Source: Reticulitermes lucifugus (Eukaryota > Arthropoda > Insecta > Blattodea > Rhinotermitidae). Taken from it: 64,000 nt of DNA. The DNA lies in assembly GCA_026260175.1 (NCBI GenBank), contig JAKCWW010000217.1:52499-116498 (forward strand), written 5' to 3'. Below the pieces are notes generated by a model. That model saw nothing but the letters and a program-made list of their open reading frames with translations, made no database searches and had not been told where the DNA came from. How positions within the stretch are numbered: position 1 is the stretch's first letter; each line of letters starts with the position of its first letter. Shown in pieces: positions 23,617 through 35,772 of this stretch. The position numbers were made by a program, and so were the translations under genes.

Positions 23617-23880
23617 CCTTTTTTTTCCTATGATTAGACAGCCCTTAGGGGGCCTAAGCCTCGTCATTGTACGACGCTTCACGATCACACTGATAGATAC
23701 ACCACGTTCGGTAGGACTCCTCTGGACGAGGGACCAGCCTGACGCAGAGACCTCTGCCTGACAACGCACAACACTCAAAACAGACAGATATCCAAGCCCT
23801 CGGTGGGATTCTACCCCACAATCCTAGCAAGCGATTGGCCGCAGACCCATGCCTTAGACCGTGCGGCCACTGGGATCGGC
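23617..23880 (-). mobile_element. tRNA-Leu-like SINE, near full length
   Basis: The minus strand starts GCCGATCCCAGTGGCCGCAC, then GGTCTAAGGC (A-box region with tRNA-Leu likeness), the B box region GTGGGGTAGAATCCCACCG, then GAGGGCTTGGATATCTGTC. The body contains GGTCCCTCGTCCAGAGGAGT. It ends at the plus-strand poly-T (about 23619-23627), that is, an A-rich tail. Body segments match 63481-63545, which confirms a single family. The B box has a one-base change from TTCGA to TAGA. Confidence 0.8.
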
Positions 23881-25820
23881 ATATATGCTACCTGGTCTCT
23901 CCAAATCTGATATCAATTAATAGTCTTCTCCCACATCATTTGAAAGCACGTTTCCGATTTAAAGAAGGCTAAATTATTGTAAAACCTTTCTTAGTATAAT
24001 AATCTTTCTAAATAGTTAAGAATACCGACGTTTCAGAGGAAATTCCTGCTTCCTTCTTCATTGTAGAAGAGTATTCAAGATTGGAGGGAAATGGAACGCC
24101 GCGATCGAGTGATTGTCGTACATGCGTTTTATTCGTAACTATCCGTTTTCAAATTTTTACTCCTTAACCGTCTATTGTGATTGAAGTTTCTGAGGTTTTC
24201 CTCAATTTGTCCAGGAAAATTCCGTAATAGAATTTTAAATTAGGGTATTACAGCTTTGTTCCAAATGCTTTTCAATTTGCATTCACTTATTATCCGGTGA
24301 TTTGGTGTTAAACGAACCTAATATTATAAAAAAGCGTCTACAGAAACCTAGAATAAATAAAATGAAATTGTAAAATCTCGGATGTTTTTTTCGAAACATC
24401 AGTAATATTACGATTTTATGCGTTACCAAGAAGATTCTTTAAATATAGTGACCGTTGCTGAAATACAAGAACGTAAAATTCCTGGTATCCAAGCCTTTTG
24501 TCATGGCAGCTTAGGAGGCGGTACTTCCTACAGGGTCAAGCACGGTGTCTCCTTCGGTTTCTTTCCGGGTTTATTCTCTAGGAAAAAACCAAGGAACAAG
24601 TTGAATATAAGGGTTTGTGCAAAACCTGGCGACTGTATGAAGGTTTGGGATTGTGTCTGTTAGTTTCAAGGATTCACAATATGTAGGCTTGCTATTGAAA
24701 ATTGTAAACGGTCTAAAATACATGAATCTCGAATAGGCCTATTAAGTACGAAATGTTTCACAAATGTGTTCAGGTCTCCATTACAAGAACAAATGGGTTA
24801 ATGCTGTTTCGGGTACTAATCTGTAGGCCTATGCATTATGAGAACAATACGAGGTATGTAAATATAAATTACCGGCGTTAGTTTAACACCTTGAACATTA
24901 AATGAATCTACATTATATATAACTATAAATTTCGTAACTGTAACGGAAAAATTTGCTTTCACAAGAAAGATAAATCAGTGAATTTTGAATAGGGAAATAG
25001 CCAGTCTTTACTGTGAGGAACATGTGGTATATACAATGTGTGGACAACGTGTAGAGTATTTAATGTTATACCTAGCGGCACATATAATAAGTACTAGGCT
25101 TTAGAGGGATAAACGGTTAAAATGAAATGCATGTATAAAGTGAATTATCAAATAAATTAATTGACCGTAAGAAGTAAAATAAAAACGTGATAGAAGACAT
25201 TTATCTTAAATTCCCTGCGTAATACATAATAGATGGAATTACATGGTCATTAAGCGCGGTCTGTAAGGACAACAATAATTGAGTTATATCCCCTTTCATC
25301 GAGAATAACAAAACAAAATCGAAATTGCATAATTTAAATTGGAGGGATAAAGAAAATTAGGAAATAAAATAAAAATATTTGCAGTGGTCAATCATCAGCT
25401 GGTCTTAAAAAGGGTCATTAGTAAAGTATTTTAAAATTTAGGCTAAGAAGTCCTGGCTGACACAGTTGCAACGTGCCTATGAAACATATCAGTTAATTTC
25501 AAACAGGTTACTTGAAAGCTGTTGTAACTTATAAAGGACTTTCTTTAAAAGGAATGAAAAATGTTGTTTAGAAATTGAGATGGATAAGTGTGCGCGTACA
25601 TCTGAAGTACTCATGTCTTGCTCGGGGGTGGGGAGGCCTTGGGTTACCGAAAACATATTATTTGATTTTCTTTTTTTTACAGTTCCTGGTTTTAGCACTC
25701 TCGCGATATTAGGCGATGAATATAAACTGTAAAATTTTACATGGCATCACCTTAAAATACACTTGGAATATAATCAGCCTGACATGCAGTGGGTGAGAGG
25801 TGCATTATAACTAGAATACA
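23881..25820. other. Intergenic with one weak hammerhead-like string
   Basis: On the minus strand at about 24024-24061, AUGAAGAAGGAAG is followed by UUUCCUCUGAAACG and UCGGUA. This is reminiscent of the tailed fold-back family at 45829, but no stem I or clear arms are visible. An 81-codon frame at 24418-24663 has no known domain. No gene is supported. Confidence 0.35.
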
Positions 25821-25821
25821 A

Positions 25822-25915
25822 CGGCCTAATCGTGAAGCTGACGACTGTTCTGTCGCTACAGTCACACCAAAAGATAGGTGGAGCCATACCTCCACACCTA
25901 CTATTTCATCAGGTT
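25822..25915 (+). mobile_element. Short fragment of the two-part SINE family
   Basis: ACGGCCTAATCGTGAAGCTG and GGTGGAGCCATACCTCCAC resemble the middle and 3' blocks of the SINEs at 27180-27450 and 38331-38490. The head is missing. Confidence 0.35.
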
Positions 25916-26664
25916 TCAATGCTTAAATAACGAAAATTGGAAACCTTTTTTTATCATAGTTGGTCCTCAGTACACATAAAGAATATCTCCTCACCATATT
26001 TCGTCAAATAATTAAGTGTGCATAAAACATAAGGCGTAGGCTATTACAGATACGTATAACTATGAGTGGTATGCTTTACCTGTGACCTGTATTACCCTGT
26101 AAAGCTATACTGCATCCAGGAACTGCGGTAGAACTTGCAGAGCCCCATTCATATGATTTATCACTTACTGACGCCAAAGAGTGTAAAATTCATAAATTTT
26201 CTCACATCGCCTTGCAAATATTCATTCGAGGCATATCGAACTTCTGACGTCTGTATCTCTTCTGATAGATACTGTTAGACTTGGCTTTTAGTGTACGATT
26301 ATATCGAACAGGTTTCTTGCCACTCGCACTGAAAATGATGCTGTACTTTTCTAACAAAAATGTGATTTTTTTTTCTGTTTTTAACCTATGTTTCTTCCCT
26401 GGAGGAAAAAAATAGGCCTATAATACCACCATGTGGTTTTTGTTACCCGCATTCCAACTTTTAAACCAATTGACCGATCTTCAGAAAACTTTGTATGAAT
26501 ATTATACCATTAGAGGTCACTCCAATCCGGTATTTTAACTTTCCTAAAATCCGTAATAATATCGTCCCAATGCCATTGGCGCTACTTAATTGAGAATGTG
26601 TATTTTGACAGGTATCAGAACAACTTTAATGTTATTCATTCTGTGCATTATAAATGTAATAGAA

Positions 26665-26819
26665 TATATATACCAACATACGCACATAAATTGTATAAAA
26701 TTACAAATTATCCGTACACAGGACCCCTCCTACATTTTTCATCTTAACATTTAGGAGACTTCAAGTACATAGATAGTTTGTAATTTTATACAGTTTATGT
26801 GCCTACGTTTATACATATA
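26665..26819. mobile_element. MITE-like hairpin of about 155 bp
   Basis: The left arm 26665-26717 contains ACGCACATAAATTGTATAAA then ATTACAAATTATCCGTAC. The right arm 26765-26819 contains GTACATAGATAGTTTGTAAT then TTTATACAGTTTATGTGCC. They are inverted copies over about 52 bp, with a 47-base loop region. TATATA lies at both outer ends, so a TA-type duplication cannot be distinguished from background. Confidence 0.65.
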
Positions 26820-27179
26820 AATGGTCATAATAAATATTTAATTTCTTTTAAGTTCGTGTTTTGTATGACTGAAAACAACAATATGGCTGCAATGCAAATA
26901 TTTCTGTGGTTTTTGTGTTGATGGCGATAATAACAGTTGAAAAGTTGCAGCTAGATACGTGGAACTTAGTACGGGACGTATCACAGACATAACGGCACCT
27001 GTGTATGATAAGCAGTATGTGTCTGTAGGACAGGAGGTACAAATATGACGACAGAACGAACCTTTAGGATTATATCCGACAAATGTGACGTAACACAATG
27101 TTTAGGGTAACTGAACTAAACTTTCCTTCACAAAAATAAAACAAAGCTACAATAATACTACTAGACATGTGTCTGGAGA

Positions 27180-27450
27180 AGGAGTAGCGCGGTCAGTATG
27201 TTGGATGTTCCGGGGTTTGAATCCACGTAGAAGCAAGGAATTTTTTTCTTCCCCAAAATGTTCAGGCCGGCTTTGGGGCCCATCCAGCCCCTTATTAAAT
27301 GGGTACCGGTGTCCTTGTCCGGGAATAAAGCGGCCGTTACCTGAAGTTAACCACTCATCTCCACCTATTGCCGAAGTTAACAATGAGTGGAGCTGTACCT
27401 CTACTCACTCAGCATGCCTTCATCTTTTCTGCGTGGACAGGGAAAATTTA
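27180..27450 (+). mobile_element. Two-part tRNA-derived SINE
   Basis: The B box CCGGGGTTTGAATCCACG (about 27210-27227) is followed by a body with GGCTTTGGGGCCCATCCAGC, AATGGGTACCGG, AAAGCGGCCGTTACC and GAAGTTAACC. The 3' part has GAGTGGAGCTGTACCTCTAC and CATGCCTTCATC. The same order of blocks is seen at 44793-45038 and (3' portion) at 38331-38490, which defines a family. It lies immediately before a CATA array. Confidence 0.7.
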
Positions 27451-27540
27451 CCTTTGATAGATATGTGTCTAGAAATATATGCGAGAGGAAAGTAGGATTT
27501 ATGAGTTATGATCCGAACACTTTGTTTATATACAGGACTT

Positions 27541-27770
27541 TCCATACATACATACGTACATACATGCATAAGTACATACATACATACATACGTACATATG
27601 TACGTAAACACACACATATATACATACATACACACATGCATGCATGCATGCATGCATACATACATACATACATACATACATACATACATACATACATACA
27701 TACATACATACATACATACATACATACATACATACATACATACATACATACATACACACACACATAAAAT
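27541..27770 (+). repeat. Long CATA microsatellite
   Basis: Mixed TACATACG and ACACAC at the start, then about 30 uninterrupted CATA units (27655-27752), ending in CACACACA. The Tyr-Ile-His-Thr and Met-Cys-Val polypeptides predicted in every frame are artefacts of the repeat. Confidence 0.95.
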
Positions 27771-29860
27771 TATATGAGTATATGCATGTCATGGTGAGTC
27801 TGGTTGTAATACGAATTTAACTATATCTGGTTAGTAATTCCATCGTTACTCATCAATCCTCATCCAACCTCATACAATTTTAAATATTATCGGAAAGTCT
27901 CAAAGTGTAAATGAAAAGGGTGAATAGGTTGTAAGGACTAGAGGCTTATGTTTCTGGCCCCAGATGTTAACTAGCTCTGGGCGTTTGTCTGTTCTGTACT
28001 CAAGGAGTAAATTTACGTGCATACTTGTTACGTAGGCCTCCTCTGAGTGATGGAGTGCGATCTAAAATTTAGGCATTTAAAAGCATAAAAGCATAAGTTG
28101 CTTACTGTTTTACCGGACTTCGTCTTCCAGTATTTGGATATTCGGTTCTATATTCAGGGGGGCAAATTTTAGGTTTTCAGCTCGGTGTCCCTTTACCCTG
28201 AAAGCTTCTTTATGGTTTTTCTTAGTACATGATGCCAAACTGAAAGTGTACTATTGTACCATTTCGCTCCATATTCTTTCGAAACCTTCCTACTCTTTGA
28301 CACAATATAAACTTTTCAGGTGAAAAGGTCGTCAAACTAATCAATAGTGGTACATTCTTTCTTGATGCAAGTAGTTTAGTGCTGTTATATTTTTACAGAA
28401 TAGAAGTCCTGCTAAAGACATAGGAGAGTTAGGTTTACCTTTCTGGCGGGAATTTAAAAGTTGTTTCTGTGTACTTAACACACGAAAGGCAGTGCGGCGG
28501 CAGTCTCCTTCCTCCCATCCGCATGTTTTTTCTGCCAATCTGTTCAGGGGATCTGGTTCTAGATCGTCACGACAATTTTAAGAACGAATTTAATTTCAAA
28601 GCACAGCGTTTCCATATATACAGTAATAATTACATATAAAATTCCAATCTAAATTTGAACACCTATATACAGTATTTAACGGCTAATCGTACATTTCTGT
28701 ACACAGCATAGCATGAAGACTAAAAAATTGAAATTTGAAATGGGTTTTTTTCCCACGTGCATTAACTGTACCTTTATTCCCCCATGCGTTTCCATGGCGC
28801 AGTTCTTAATAATGGACAATTTCAGCTAGACATTTTATCTTTGAAAGAAATATTTTCTTCCGTTCCCAGTTGTGTATTAGAGTGTAATTACTTTTACACA
28901 GTGCGTATGGTATTGCAATAAGTGTAAACCAAGGGCAGTGATGTAGACATAATGCCTTGTAAGCATTCCGTAAATGTTCGTCTCTAAACTGAAGAGTATA
29001 TTTCACTATAAAGGTAACAGTTTCCTCGTCAATAGGTAACTATTTTAAAATAAGCATGTGCAGTGCCATCGAATTCTGGATTAAAATTTTACACATTGTC
29101 ACCAGATGTGTGACATATCATCTTTGTAGTTTTTTATCCTTTAATTTTATTAAACTTCTCAAGGGTTGTTAATAGGGTTTGCTTAGTTGCTGGAGGGACG
29201 TGAATCTTTTAACTCAGGACATATACGTTATTTCCTAATGTGAAAGTAGGATGACAATTCAGTATGGTATGCTGCTGATGGACTATTGGTAATGAGGAGT
29301 ATATGATTTGCCACACTGGAGATATATCACTAAATGCACGTTATGTAGGTATACATAAAAATTATGATTAATATCAAATACTTAGTCGCAGATTTTCCCA
29401 TTTTATGACAATATTTACTAAACTACTAATACCCTATCTTTTGTCACGAACCTATTTTCATGCAAAACATTCACCTATTGATCTCTCTACCTATACGTGG
29501 ATTCTAAAGGCTATTTTGCATTCAAAAATAGAGAGGCATAATCTTCATAAAATTATGCATACATTCCACTATACGTCAGGGTATTAATCCATAGAAACCT
29601 AAAGGTAAGTTTCAGCGTACTACATGTTACATAAGCTTTTCGACAAACCGGGACTCGAAATTCGGGCTTTGTGACGGAACTTTGTCGACTGGATACAATA
29701 TTGGCCCTCTGGAGCACGTCATCTGCAGTTGCGTGAGAACTCAGTGGTCGAAGATTATCGACTAATATATAAGTATTACTATTATTTGATTACATAAGTA
29801 GTTTGCATAATGGTTAGTTTCATGATGAGCTGACAAAACCAAGAAGGTTGAACTGTGTGT
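27771..29860. other. Intergenic, no supported feature
   Basis: Nothing recognised. Short frames of 60-66 codons only. Confidence 0.35.
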
Positions 29861-29861
29861 G

Positions 29862-30015
29862 GATAGGAATGGGAAAGCTTACAACTGTATAAGAACCTGA
29901 TGGATAGAGAAAACTTTGAAGACCTAGATTAGATGGAAGGATAATGTTAAAATGGACTTTAAAGAACTAGGTTTTGAGAGTGTGGACTGAATCCTCTGTC
30001 TCAGAATGTGTACCA
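29862..30015 (+). mobile_element. LINE reading-frame tail, remnant
   Basis: Translation of about 29929-29990 gives a stretch reading RWKDNVKMDFKELGFESVD in one frame, followed by a stop. A basic Arg-Trp-x-Asp-Asn-x-Lys-x-Asp signature is typical of the C-terminal end of many insect non-LTR retrotransposon proteins (recognised from memory; no search done). The remainder is lost. The related copy at 56875-57110 preserves the next block (SEDRDQWKAL). Confidence 0.5.
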
Positions 30016-31618
30016 GAAACATGTTTTATCTATTCGACAGAACGAAATGTAAGCAGCATTGTATATGGGTACATAATATTTACGGTCTATGTTTATTGTC
30101 TCTTAGTAAATAATTTAGATGACACGTAAGTACGTCCTAACACTGTACGTTACATTGCTTTTCTTATAACATCCTTTCTTTTGTTAGTAGTATTCCCTTA
30201 CATTTTTTTGGTTACATACAGTAAAATACCTGCTTTTGTAAAGTCACACAGAACTTTAAGTTAAACAAATTCTACAATCCTAAAAGTTTCTAGTACTTAG
30301 GAGAGTTTATGAAAGTTATTTTGCATTAACATTTCTGAGAAATTCTAAAAGGAAAAGCAGCGGAACAATTTTGAGAGGAAACATCTCCTTTGAAGCAATC
30401 GAGCTCCATCAACTTCCACTCAATACTCCTCTGTGATTGGGGCAGATGTTATATGGCTTTGCTTATTCTGGTCACGGGATGTGGTCGGAAGTGTTGAAGT
30501 ATTGGCAGAATACCAATTCCATGCAATCACACCCTGGCCCGCACCTTGAAGCATCATGATTTCCAGTGGTATGCCGTAACCTCCTGTTCGGCGACGCATC
30601 ACGGCAAACGTATTAAGTAATGTGGCGCTTTTCGAGTGGCACTATAAACGCAGAACGATTTATTTGCCTATACGCAATTAAGAAGAAAAGAACTGTAGTC
30701 TCTAAGCTGCAGACAACGAGCTAAATGGCCAGTGATCGATTTTTGATAGGGGCAGTTTTTTCTCTTTGTCACTGGTCCACACCGACTGTGCGACACGCCC
30801 CGTTACCTGCATGTCAACGGACGCTTATCCCATGCGGAGAAGAGAAAACGTGAATCTGAATATTCTATTCCATGTACTTTGGAAGTCCAAATATTTCAGA
30901 ACATTACTGCCATTCACATGGCGTAGTACTTAATTGTGCTGAAATAAAAGAACAGGCTGTTTCGCCGAACTAAATGTTGAATATCCTGAACAGTCCTTAA
31001 ACGTTCTGCTGACTGGTGCCTGCAGGTTAGTGCGAACGTCGTGCCACAAATCCGGCGGTCCTTTGCCATCTTCTCAGCTTGTTGGCCGGGTTCGCTCCCA
31101 TGTATCATTTGCCGTGGACAAAGTGGTAGTTTGTCAGGTCTTCCCCCGAGTAATTTGGGTTTCCCCGTCAATTATCATTTCACTAATGCTGTAGCATTCT
31201 AGAGGTGGACAATAGGCCCGTTAGAGCTCATATTTCCAAGAGGCATAATTCTAAAATAACCCAGAAATAACATAAAATTTTATATGATAATGAAGACGTT
31301 AATTGCAAATCGAATTTCTTGTTCCTGTGTTCCGCGTCTGCGTGTTCAGAAGGACGTCATAACACTCGATGTTCGGCGCTCTATCTGACGTTTCTTTGTC
31401 TTCCGAAACTTCTACTTCTTCACTTTACAACAATTACCAATCTATATTACCCTTTTCTATCCACATGTTCAGCCGCGCAGCTCCTCAGTACGGTCGAAAA
31501 GAATATTCAGATGAATAATTGTTAATGGTTAGGCCTAGTGAAATGTAGGATTTCCTGAAGTTATAAAACTAAATGGTATAATTACTTAATAGTATGCATG
31601 TTCCGTGCAGTTGTTTTG
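30016..31618. other. Intergenic, no supported feature
   Basis: No recognisable repeats or genes. A 12-base direct repeat TAAATGGTATAA (31570-31581 and 31737-31748) brackets the palindrome described next. Confidence 0.35.
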
Positions 31619-31736
31619 TATATGTAAGGTTTGTATTTCCAACTACTGTACAATAAATTTATTTTTACACTCCTACATGTAGGAGTGTAAAAATAAATTT
31701 ATTCTGCAGTAGTTGGAAATACAAACCTTACATATA
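31619..31736. repeat. Near-perfect 118 bp palindrome
   Basis: Arms 31619-31674 and 31681-31736 (56 bp each) are complementary with only two or three differences around CTGTACAAT/ATTCTGCAG. The central six bases ACATGT are themselves palindromic, so there is effectively no loop. Such structures are produced by recent MITE hairpins or by template switching, and are unstable to clone. It contains no known element ends that I recognise. Confidence 0.85.
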
Positions 31737-31739
31737 TAA

Positions 31740-32580
31740 ATGGTATAAATTTAGTTAGTTACGGAGACAGATTTGTTTATCATATGATTCTTAAAACTCT
31801 AAATCGAAGAGACATTTTGTGCTTGCTAAGAGTTTTGCCATATAATTATTACACACACAATTACAGGGTCAAATCACCTCAGCCAAATGACCGTATACGC
31901 TAATAGCATTCAAATATGTTCTCACTTCTCTAAACACAAAACAGACATATCAGATATTGATGGTATCTAGGGGTTAGAAACCGTAGAAAAAACGTGAGAA
32001 AGGACTAGGGAAATTTTGTAGAAGTCTAACAGATCGGGATGAGCAAGGCGGTAGGCAGGATTGCTTGGAGATTTAAAAGGTACGGAAGGAATAGAAGAGT
32101 AGACGCCGTCTGGGCAGCAATTCATATTTTGTATGGATTTTGAGTTCCAGGGGCTTTAGTCTATCAAAGCTTCTACTGGGAAATTGAGACGTACAAACTA
32201 CAAAGAAAGCGTCCAGAAGTTGGGTCGTAGTCGATAGATAAGCTGTCTCGTCTGTGAAAATCGAACATCATCTAACAGCCATAATGTCTCTCTCAAAGGA
32301 GGTTCTTAGGTTCTGCAGCACTGGGTAGATTAACTTCTTTGTGACAGATAATTACCACATAGGTCGGGCAGGAAATGCGGAACAGCCTAATCAAAGCTTT
32401 TACAACAATTAAATAAAATGTTTGCGATTCGTTTAACGTATGTGAGTATGTTCTGTATTTGTCATTGTACATACACGCTAGTCAGTATTCTGTAGACGAC
32501 CTATAACATTATTCTTGACGACAGGCCTATGTATACATTAATTAGTATCAGCGTCGTTACATAAGTTACTTACGACTACG
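31740..32580. other. Intergenic, no supported feature
   Basis: Nothing recognised. Confidence 0.35.
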
Positions 32581-32582
32581 AA

Positions 32583-32640
32583 TATACCACCACCACCACC
32601 ACCACCAACATCAACACTAACACCAACACCACTACAAATA
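32583..32640 (+). repeat. ACC-rich microsatellite
   Basis: ACCACC units grading into ACATCAACACTAACACC. The poly-Val frame on the other strand is a repeat translation. Confidence 0.8.
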
Positions 32641-33636
32641 CTACTACACTTTTTTGGTTTTCTAAAATACTTTCCCTAATCACATTAAATACAAACCTAA
32701 CAGTGTCTCTCAACTTCTCTAATGGCGCGGGCACCTTACTTGTAGCATTAATTCTACGTCTTTCGTCCCTCAAATCCTGTCTGCTCACGTACACCTTAGA
32801 CACAATTCGTGGTAATATTTCAATTTGGAATATTTAGTTACCAATAAGAAGAGTGCTTCAAATTTGAAGCTATATGAAATCGATGTAAAAATTTAATATA
32901 AGAAAGTAATTTTCCTAGAAGTAATGACAACAAAACTAAGATTACGACTTAAAGAAAGAACTTTATATCCTATCTTGCCTGAAATTTACTCAGCTTAGGC
33001 ACAAATTGTGGACCATCCGTTGAGCAACACTGCCGTAAATGACTTCATTTTTCTGTGTTTTAATTGCACGTTATGAGGTTATAGGTAAAAATTACAACCG
33101 TTTGAATTACCGATATTTGGTAGTGGAATTAATTTTCCTGCATATCATTAATATCATAGATATTTCTGAGTAAACACTTTGGTCCATTCATGGAAAGAGT
33201 TAATGGACCAGCCGCATTTATGTAAAAACAGATTTATACCTTATATATTGGAAAAGAATTGACACTTCACTTTTTCTCTATGGGTGTGACACTTGATATC
33301 TCAGTCTCTGAGAAGTAAATGTAGCTTCCGGTTGTTTAATAACAAATGATCGAGAGGAATACTTGGACCTACGAAACCGGAAGTAACAGGACAATTGAAA
33401 AAATACATAATACGGAGTTTCATAATTGTTTCTATGCTCTAATGTTAACTAGTGTGATTAAATTATAGTTGATGGAATCTGCAGATCTCGTAGTACACCT
33501 GTAAAAGTACACATTTTTGTGCGACATGGTATATGAAATCAAAGGCCAGGGAAATGATAAAGAGGCTTTCTCTTACTGGGTTCAGTAGACTCGTGGTAAG
33601 TTCAAGTGATAAGCTGTTGTGAAAACGGTCATGAAG
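32641..33636. other. Intergenic, no supported feature
   Basis: Nothing recognised. Confidence 0.35.
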
Positions 33637-33730
33637 GAATTATAGTCAACTTATTAAACCAACTAAATTCACACAACTCACTGTGTGCAGTTGTGTGTAT
33701 TTAGTTGGTTTAATAAATTGACTATAATTC
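33637..33730. repeat. Long hairpin with 41 bp arms
   Basis: GAATTATAGTCAACTTATTA then AACCAACTAAATTC on the left (33637-33677) is the inverted copy of the right arm 33690-33730, with two or three mismatches and a 12-base loop containing CTCACTGTGTG. It could be a MITE or a template-switch palindrome. Confidence 0.75.
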
Positions 33731-33902
33731 ATCATAACAATGTACGGAACGAACAACATTAAAATGGTAATGAATATTTAAGTTCCATAACTATGAACAA
33801 TAAAGTCCCTGTCCTATAGCATTGTTTTGGTGGCGAACATAACAGAAATTGTTGATACTGAACATATTTCCATTGCAACAAACCAGCCGTAGAACAAATT
33901 TA

Positions 33903-34161
33903 AATTATTTGTGTTTTTTTTTTTTTTTTTTTNNNNNNNNNNNNNNNNNNNNNNNNNNNNNNNNNNNNNNNNNNNNNNNNNNNNNNNNNNNNNNNNNNNN
34001 NNNNNNNNNNNNNNNNNNNNNNNNNNNNNNNNNNNNNNNNNNNNNNNNNNNNNNNNNNNNNNNNNNNNNNNNNNNNNNNNNNNNNNNNCGAACCCGGGCC
34101 TCCGTGGTGAGAGGCCGGCGACTAACCGCCTGAGCCATGGCACGGCCTAATTATTTGTGTT
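33903..34161 (-). mobile_element. SINE with 13 bp target duplication and internal gap
   Basis: AATTATTTGTGTT at 33903-33915 is repeated exactly at 34149-34161. Between them, minus strand, is the head GGCCGTGCCATGGCTCAGGC with an A box (34126-34137 region), then GGCCTCTCACCACGGAGG and the start of a B box (CCCGGGTTCG), cut by a run of N (33933-34088). On the other side of the gap is a poly-T of at least 18 bases (33914-33932), that is, the poly-A tail of a minus-strand insertion. The head belongs to the same family as 15875-16012. The length and TSD fit LINE-assisted retroposition. Confidence 0.85.
33933..34088. other. Assembly gap (156 N)
   Basis: Unknown bases inside the SINE, probably the poly-A or body region. 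Predicted peptides spanning it are meaningless. Confidence 0.99.
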
Positions 34162-34164
34162 ACG

Positions 34165-35195
34165 TGGAGTGTAGTCTACCTGAATAAAAGAGAGGTTATC
34201 ATACTGCGTTACAGTATAATGGACACAAGCGGAATGGAAATATTCATCGTCATTATATCTTTCAGAGTTCGTTTAGAAGCAAACATAATATTTGTAAGTT
34301 ACTGCAGAGCAATGTCAACCTCTCTGTCTTAGTGTGAGGCAGGCCTACATCTAAGATTGATGGTGGTTATGGAAGGCAATTGATGATCGTACGTACATAG
34401 CATGAACAGAGATGCTCTCGGACAGTGTTTTACTCCTTGTCTAAGGCCCTTTCTGTGCTGAGCTATTACCAGCTTGGTATACTCAAAATTTATACTAGAG
34501 AAAAGACACCAGTAATTAATCTAAACTGTCAAGAGATGGGAAGAGTGGTTTCTGGTAGTAGAGTAAAGAAATAGCAGTGATAATCGGAGCAAAAGAAACA
34601 AGTGATTTTGTCAATAAATTTTATATGTACCATGGATTTTTTTTAAATATTCTCTGAAGTTTCTTCTATTATTTTATTAATCTCGTAACCCAGTGTAAAT
34701 TTAAACGGTTTCTTTGTGTACTGAGAGCTTTCTGATGCTGAAAGCAGTAGTTTCGAAAACGATTTTCTAAATGTGTTCACTCGCAAATGTTCTGCTTGAG
34801 AATGACGTCTGATATGCAATAAATCTTGATTAATTTTCTGCAACTTTAATAACCTAAATTAACATTCAACTTGGAGCTCTGATTTACAAATTTGCACTTC
34901 TGCAGACACACGAAATCCGCGGAGCGTCTGGATTTAACTTTCGGTTCACATACAGATTTGTGATTGTAGAAGATCAGATCTTGTCGGAAAATAATGGTTG
35001 GGTGGTGTAACCGTTGATACGTGTACCTAAATTCCTGTATAGTGCTCATCAACTACATAAATAAGAAGGCTAATGAAGAATATTTATTACTGTATACAAC
35101 ATTACTAAGATGACTCACACAGTACAAAGTATTGCAGAGTGGTAATATGAGGACGAGTGGGAAAGACAAGAGTTTAAGATGCAATCTAACATAAC
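34165..35195. other. Intergenic, no supported feature
   Basis: Nothing recognised. Confidence 0.35.
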
Positions 35196-35199
35196 GTCA

Positions 35200-35400
35200 C
35201 GCCTTGTCGACTGGTAAATGTTTACCGACGTTTTAGAGGAGTGTAATGCTTCCATCCTGCGGTTATTTTCTCAAACGTCTAGGCCGTAACGATGGAAGCA
35301 GTTTGTTCTGCCGAAACATCAGTAACTATTTACCAGTCGATATAGCGTAACATCCAAGATGACTTGCATCTTCATCAACACCGCTGTGAAAACCTCAAAT
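35200..35400 (+). mobile_element. Fold-back element of the tailed family
   Basis: GTCGACTGGTAAATGTTTAC on the left pairs with ACTATTTACCAGTCGATA on the right, and ATGCTTCCATC with GATGGAAGCAG. After the right arm comes the asymmetric tail CATCAACACCGCTGTGAAAA then CCTCAAAT. It aligns with the tail at 46034-46059 (CATCAAGATCGCGGCGGAAG then CCTGAAAT). The right arm holds a hammerhead-like string with a strongly degraded CUGANGA box (GUAACGA), stem II GCAG/CUGC, GAAAC, AUCA, GUA. Confidence 0.55.
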
Positions 35401-35635
35401 ATTGCAATCACAATTGTTAGCCTGAGTCATTCTCATGTTTTGTAGTACTTCAGTTACATATATACATACATACATATATATACATTAACCGCGAATGTTG
35501 AAGAATGTGTGAGTGTCTAATTCGTGCTTCCCAATCCTTTATCCACGCATGAACCATAAATAATACTTCGTGTCCCCAGGAACCCCTATCTATGAAAATG
35601 TTTACAGGCCTTAAAAAGTTGATAGCCGGCAGCAG

Positions 35636-35703
35636 TGTGTGTGTGTGTGTGTGTGTGTCGGTATGTTTGTGTGTGTGTGTGTGTGTGGGTATGTTTGTGT
35701 GTT

Positions 35704-35735
<32 letters not shown>

Positions 35736-35772
35736 GGTATGTTTGTGTGTGTGTGTGTGTTTGTGTGTGTGA
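35636..35772 (+). repeat. GT microsatellite
   Basis: GT repeats with TATGTTT interruptions. The Cys/Val-rich frames are repeat translations. Confidence 0.95.

Noticed and set aside
27541-27770. CRISPR-like regular repeat
   Set aside because: It is a simple tetranucleotide array without spacers, and the window is eukaryotic.
27387-27792. Repetitive Tyr-Ile-His-Thr and Met-Cys-Val proteins
   Set aside because: They are translations of the CATA microsatellite in different frames.
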